From: Gracilaria gracilis | Lineage: Eukaryota; Rhodophyta; Florideophyceae; Gracilariales; Gracilariaceae | DNA length: 64,000 bases | Direction of reading: 5' to 3' | Assembly (NCBI GenBank): GCA_030374805.1 | Contig: JARGSG010000079.1 | Location: 245,796 to 309,795, forward strand | Part shown: positions 61,165 to 64,000 of the stretch, piece by piece | Layout: each line of letters begins with the position of its first letter | How positions within the stretch are numbered: the first letter of the stretch is position 1 | Translations under genes and position numbers: made by a program | The notes under the pieces: model-generated | The model's database searches: none | What the model was told of the DNA's origin: nothing | Seen by the model: the letters and a program-made list of their open reading frames with translations, nothing else

Positions 61165-63198
61165 TTGCTTCGGCGGACAATGACATCTCGCCGTAACAAC
61201 GGTCGCTCGAAGGCTGGGTCTGCACCTGGTCCAATTGCCGGAGCACCGGAATCATCTGGACGGGCTCAGAGCCTCCCGCCGTTACCAACGGATGTACTGA
61301 ACGTCCCGGGTGATAACGCTCAAGCACCGGCTTCCCGGGGTCCCCGTACCAACAATGGGGCCCCACCAGCTCAAGGACCGGCTAATTCCGCGCAAGCGGC
61401 TGAAGCCATGTCGTCGAGGTCCGACGAGTATACCCTCCGTGAATTAGAGGCACAAGTGCGCGTGATGCAGAACTCTCACGTGGCCCTGATTCACGACATT
61501 ACGAAACTCCGGCAACGGCTGTACGAAGCCGATGTTCGGGATGTTTCGCAAGACGTCCGTGTCTTACGGTCTGATGTCAACCAGATCATGGAAGACCGAA
61601 AGGAATCGGCTGTCCTGCATGAGCAGGCAGCTGATCGTTTAAACCGCTTAGCGGCCCGCCTGGAAACGGTCGAGCACACCATCATCCACGATGCTGTGGC
61701 GCCCGGCGTGCCGGTTTCCGAAGGTTCTCGGAAGTCGCACCGCTCCAAGGACCGCCATGCGGGAAAGAAGAGAAAGGTTAAATTGGAACCTGATTCGTCC
61801 TCTTCTTCATCCTCTGAGTCTAATGCCCAAGTCAGGGATTCGTCAACCAATTCTTCGGAAAGTGAGGACGAGCCCCCACGCTCTCGTGCTACCCGTTCCC
61901 GGGCCACCGAGGCCACGAAAGGCGTTGCCCGGAGCCGTTCTAAAGGACGAAAGCACCTTGGACTCAAGGAACTGAAGCCGACGAATTTATTGTATCGGAA
62001 GTTGCTGTCGTACCGATATTATCGGCTGGAAGACTCCAGTGGAGAAAGGACCCCTCGCGGGACTGGACGAGTGAAAGACCATATTAAGAGGCTGGAGCTC
62101 ACACTGAAGCCCAATAAGTTCTCTGGGCAGGATCCAATCCTGGTGTTGGACTTTCTCGCCCGTTATGTTGGGGAAGCCGATGTACTTCGGATGTCTGAGG
62201 CGCAAGCCTACATCGCACTGCCTTACTTTTTAAAAGGTATGGCCGAGGACCAGTACAACTCTGTCCGCGGATCGTCTCGTGCCTCCGAGGGAGGAGTGAC
62301 CTGTTGGCCAGAGGCTGTACAGTACCTCCTGCGATCCTACGCTACAGGAAACGCAATTCAAGATGCCATACTCGCATTGCGCGACACGAAGCAAGGACCG
62401 GAAGAGACGGAGACCGTTTATTCTACACGGTTGAATAAGGCCTTTCACCGCTGTGGGAACGTCTACTCCGCGGCCGAGCGATGTACCATGTTTGTGGATG
62501 GCTTGGTTCCCTCGATTAGGACTTTGGTAGCTAGTTATCGGGAGAACAAGCGCAAGATCTCTTACTTGGAGCTGGTTCAATTTGCCCAAGCTGAGGGTGA
62601 TGCGGCACGGGAACGTGCCGGCATTAAGTCTCGCACACGCCGTCTATTCCATCTGGAAGAGAGGGATTTATCACAGCATCAATCGAGAGGTTCAGCCCAT
62701 GCTGACTACGACAACGTGCACCTAGTGCAGAATGACCAATCTTTGGCAACGTCGGACCTGACATCTACGATGGGACCGACAACCGCAGATTCGGATGCTG
62801 CTCTGTACGCCGGTAATCATGTTCCGGCATTGCCAGTGCCACACTCTGGCGGATACAGAAACTCCCGTCCCGGGTGGAGGGATCCCTACCCCCCGAGACA
62901 GGAGCAAAGGCCACCCAATGCGGATTCTCTTCGCCAGCTCATATGCCATGTTTGCTACAAACCTGGTCATATTGCCCCGAACTGTATGTTACCATTCAGG
63001 GAGATGGAAAAAATTGTTCTCCATTATGAGTCGTTGACGCCCGCCGAGCGGGAACGTGTCCCCGACAAATCGTACCTTCGTTCGAAGGCGGATACTCAGC
63101 CTGGAAAACAGGAATCTTCACCGCATCATGGTGAAGCAGCAGCCACATCTGCGAGCCCTACGGTTCCGCAAAATAGCGGCGACGCTCAGAAAAACTGA
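61165..63198 (+). CDS. Gag protein of a Ty3/gypsy-like retrotransposon
   Basis: A 677-aa gag that would assemble the element's RNA-containing particle. The N-terminus is Pro/Ala-rich, then a coiled coil (about residues 90-170, LRELEAQVRVMQNSHV and HEQAADRLNRLAARLETVEH). A Ser/Arg/Lys-rich basic region follows, then a retrotransposon gag capsid region (KPNKFSGQDPILVLDFLARY, FLKGMAEDQYNSVR, RCTMFVDGLVPSIRTLV). A CCHC zinc knuckle (CHVCYKPGHIAPNC; C594, C597, H602, C607) lies near the C-terminus. The frame is intact, so this copy may be young. An alternative start is the Met at 61180. Pol follows in another frame with defects. Confidence 0.85.
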   Translation: MLRRTMTSRRNNGRSKAGSAPGPIAGAPESSGRAQSLPPLPTDVLNVPGDNAQAPASRGPRTNNGAPPAQGPANSAQAAEAMSSRSDEYTLRELEAQVRVMQNSHVALIHDITKLRQRLYEADVRDVSQDVRVLRSDVNQIMEDRKESAVLHEQAADRLNRLAARLETVEHTIIHDAVAPGVPVSEGSRKSHRSKDRHAGKKRKVKLEPDSSSSSSSESNAQVRDSSTNSSESEDEPPRSRATRSRATEATKGVARSRSKGRKHLGLKELKPTNLLYRKLLSYRYYRLEDSSGERTPRGTGRVKDHIKRLELTLKPNKFSGQDPILVLDFLARYVGEADVLRMSEAQAYIALPYFLKGMAEDQYNSVRGSSRASEGGVTCWPEAVQYLLRSYATGNAIQDAILALRDTKQGPEETETVYSTRLNKAFHRCGNVYSAAERCTMFVDGLVPSIRTLVASYRENKRKISYLELVQFAQAEGDAARERAGIKSRTRRLFHLEERDLSQHQSRGSAHADYDNVHLVQNDQSLATSDLTSTMGPTTADSDAALYAGNHVPALPVPHSGGYRNSRPGWRDPYPPRQEQRPPNADSLRQLICHVCYKPGHIAPNCMLPFREMEKIVLHYESLTPAERERVPDKSYLRSKADTQPGKQESSPHHGEAAATSASPTVPQNSGDAQKN

Positions 63199-63200
63199 GC

Positions 63201-64000
63201 ATGGGAGCCTCCTTTGAAGGAGCGGCGCAAACGCAGTCGAGCTCAACTGCGCCGGAGGTTGCAAAGCCTCGCTCCCCGGTCACGATCCTTACGAGGAAGA
63301 TGGCCACGACAGACGTGGACTCGGAACATCTCGGTGTTCTCCGTCGCCCGTGGGTACGGTCACGCAATTTCCGCGCTCCGGATAGAGTCCTGGTCATGGC
63401 GAAATGAAACTACAAAGTTTTCGCCGACCTCGGGATATCCGACCATTATATGGTTCGGCAGTTATCCGTTCTCGACACGGGTGCTGGTCCAAACTTTTTG
63501 GTTCAATCGCTTATTCCGCCGCAGTTATTGTCTCAGATTCGGCCGGCCCCCCCCGACCGAAATAGCGGATGCAAACAATAGACCCCTTTCAATCGTGGGA
63601 GTAATTGACCTGATTGTCAGGCTTGGCCGTTGCGTTGTCCGCTTGGACTTCATGGTCTGCAAGCGTTTAGCTGCGCCGGTCATACTCGGATGTGATTTCT
63701 GCGACCGTTTTGTCGAAGCAATTCGACCACGAAAAAGGACCGTCGAGCTGGAGGACGGCACAACAGTGCCAATTGTCCGGCGACCTTTACGAAAGGCTTT
63801 CAAGAAGCAAGTTCCATTGCCAGTGGCCCAGCAGCCAGCGGAATCGCACCGTTCATATACGAAGCTCCGAGTGGCTCGGTCTATTCGCATTCCACCGGAA
63901 TCCCAGACATGGGTCACGGTCACGTCCCTACAGCACGGCCTGCAAACCGTTCAGCCATTGCCTCTCCTTTACGAAAGGCAGAACGTGGCCCTCGAATGGG
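63201..64000 (+). pseudogene. Pol 5' end (aspartic protease) of the same retrotransposon, frame-broken and cut by the window edge
   Basis: Downstream of gag, a different frame has VLDTGAGPNFLVQSLIP, the D-T-G-A active-site motif of a retropepsin-like protease. That frame has a TGA at 63405 before the motif and closes with TAG near 63580. The protein continues in the neighbouring frame (PVILGCDFCDRFVEAI, the second conserved protease motif), with the change falling at an eight-C run around 63547-63554. So either this copy is mutated, or a homopolymer length error exists. Reverse transcriptase and integrase would lie beyond the window. Confidence 0.7.

Overview
This window reads as nuclear DNA of an intron-poor eukaryote rich in transposable elements. 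My best guess is a florideophyte red alga of the Chondrus crispus type. The signs are long intronless ORFs for clearly eukaryotic proteins (eIF2B-gamma, Pet127), a lipoyl synthase closest in motif to plastid forms, secreted matrix-type proteins, and gene islands set in decayed transposons. Species assignment is inference; I saw no rRNA, tRNA or CRISPR array.

Layout. 1-20 kb is a transposon graveyard: a MITE relic, two decayed pogo-like transposases, two copies of a palindromic MITE, a Harbinger transposase relic, the integrase/chromodomain end of a chromovirus, a decayed gag-like frame on the opposite strand, and a Mutator-like (MULE) relic. 20-25 kb holds a tandem pair of 514-aa APH-fold kinases with a bacterial-style architecture. 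26-46 kb is the main gene island: a secreted fasciclin-Hedgehog/Hint protein, EIF2B3, a four-TM membrane protein, PET127, a lipoyl synthase, a giant Sel1-repeat protein and a secreted heparinase II/III-like enzyme. 46-53 kb is a mosaic of segmental duplications: two degenerate copies of the lipoyl synthase 3' end with its downstream DNA, a second four-TM paralogue, a perfect 47-bp inverted repeat and a foldback-like element. 53-58 kb has two orphan genes (a multi-TM protein and a basic 450-aa protein). 58-64 kb has a tandem dimer of a Tourist-type MITE, another DDE transposase relic, and the 5' part of a Ty3/gypsy-like retrotransposon that runs off the right edge.

How it fits together. The host genes are not an operon; they mix housekeeping (translation initiation, mitochondrial RNA, lipoate), secreted or matrix proteins, and lineage-specific membrane proteins. 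The strongest history signal is the block [four-TM gene - PET127 - lipoyl synthase - downstream DNA] at 31-38 kb. It reappears at 49-53 kb with PET127 missing and the lipoyl synthase ruined, and in part at 46-47 kb. An 11-bp near-palindrome (TACCAAGGGTA) recurs six times between genes, several times just upstream of host genes. The most novel candidates are the FAS1-Hog protein, the kinase pair, the lyase with an Arg/Trp-rich tail, and this intergenic motif.
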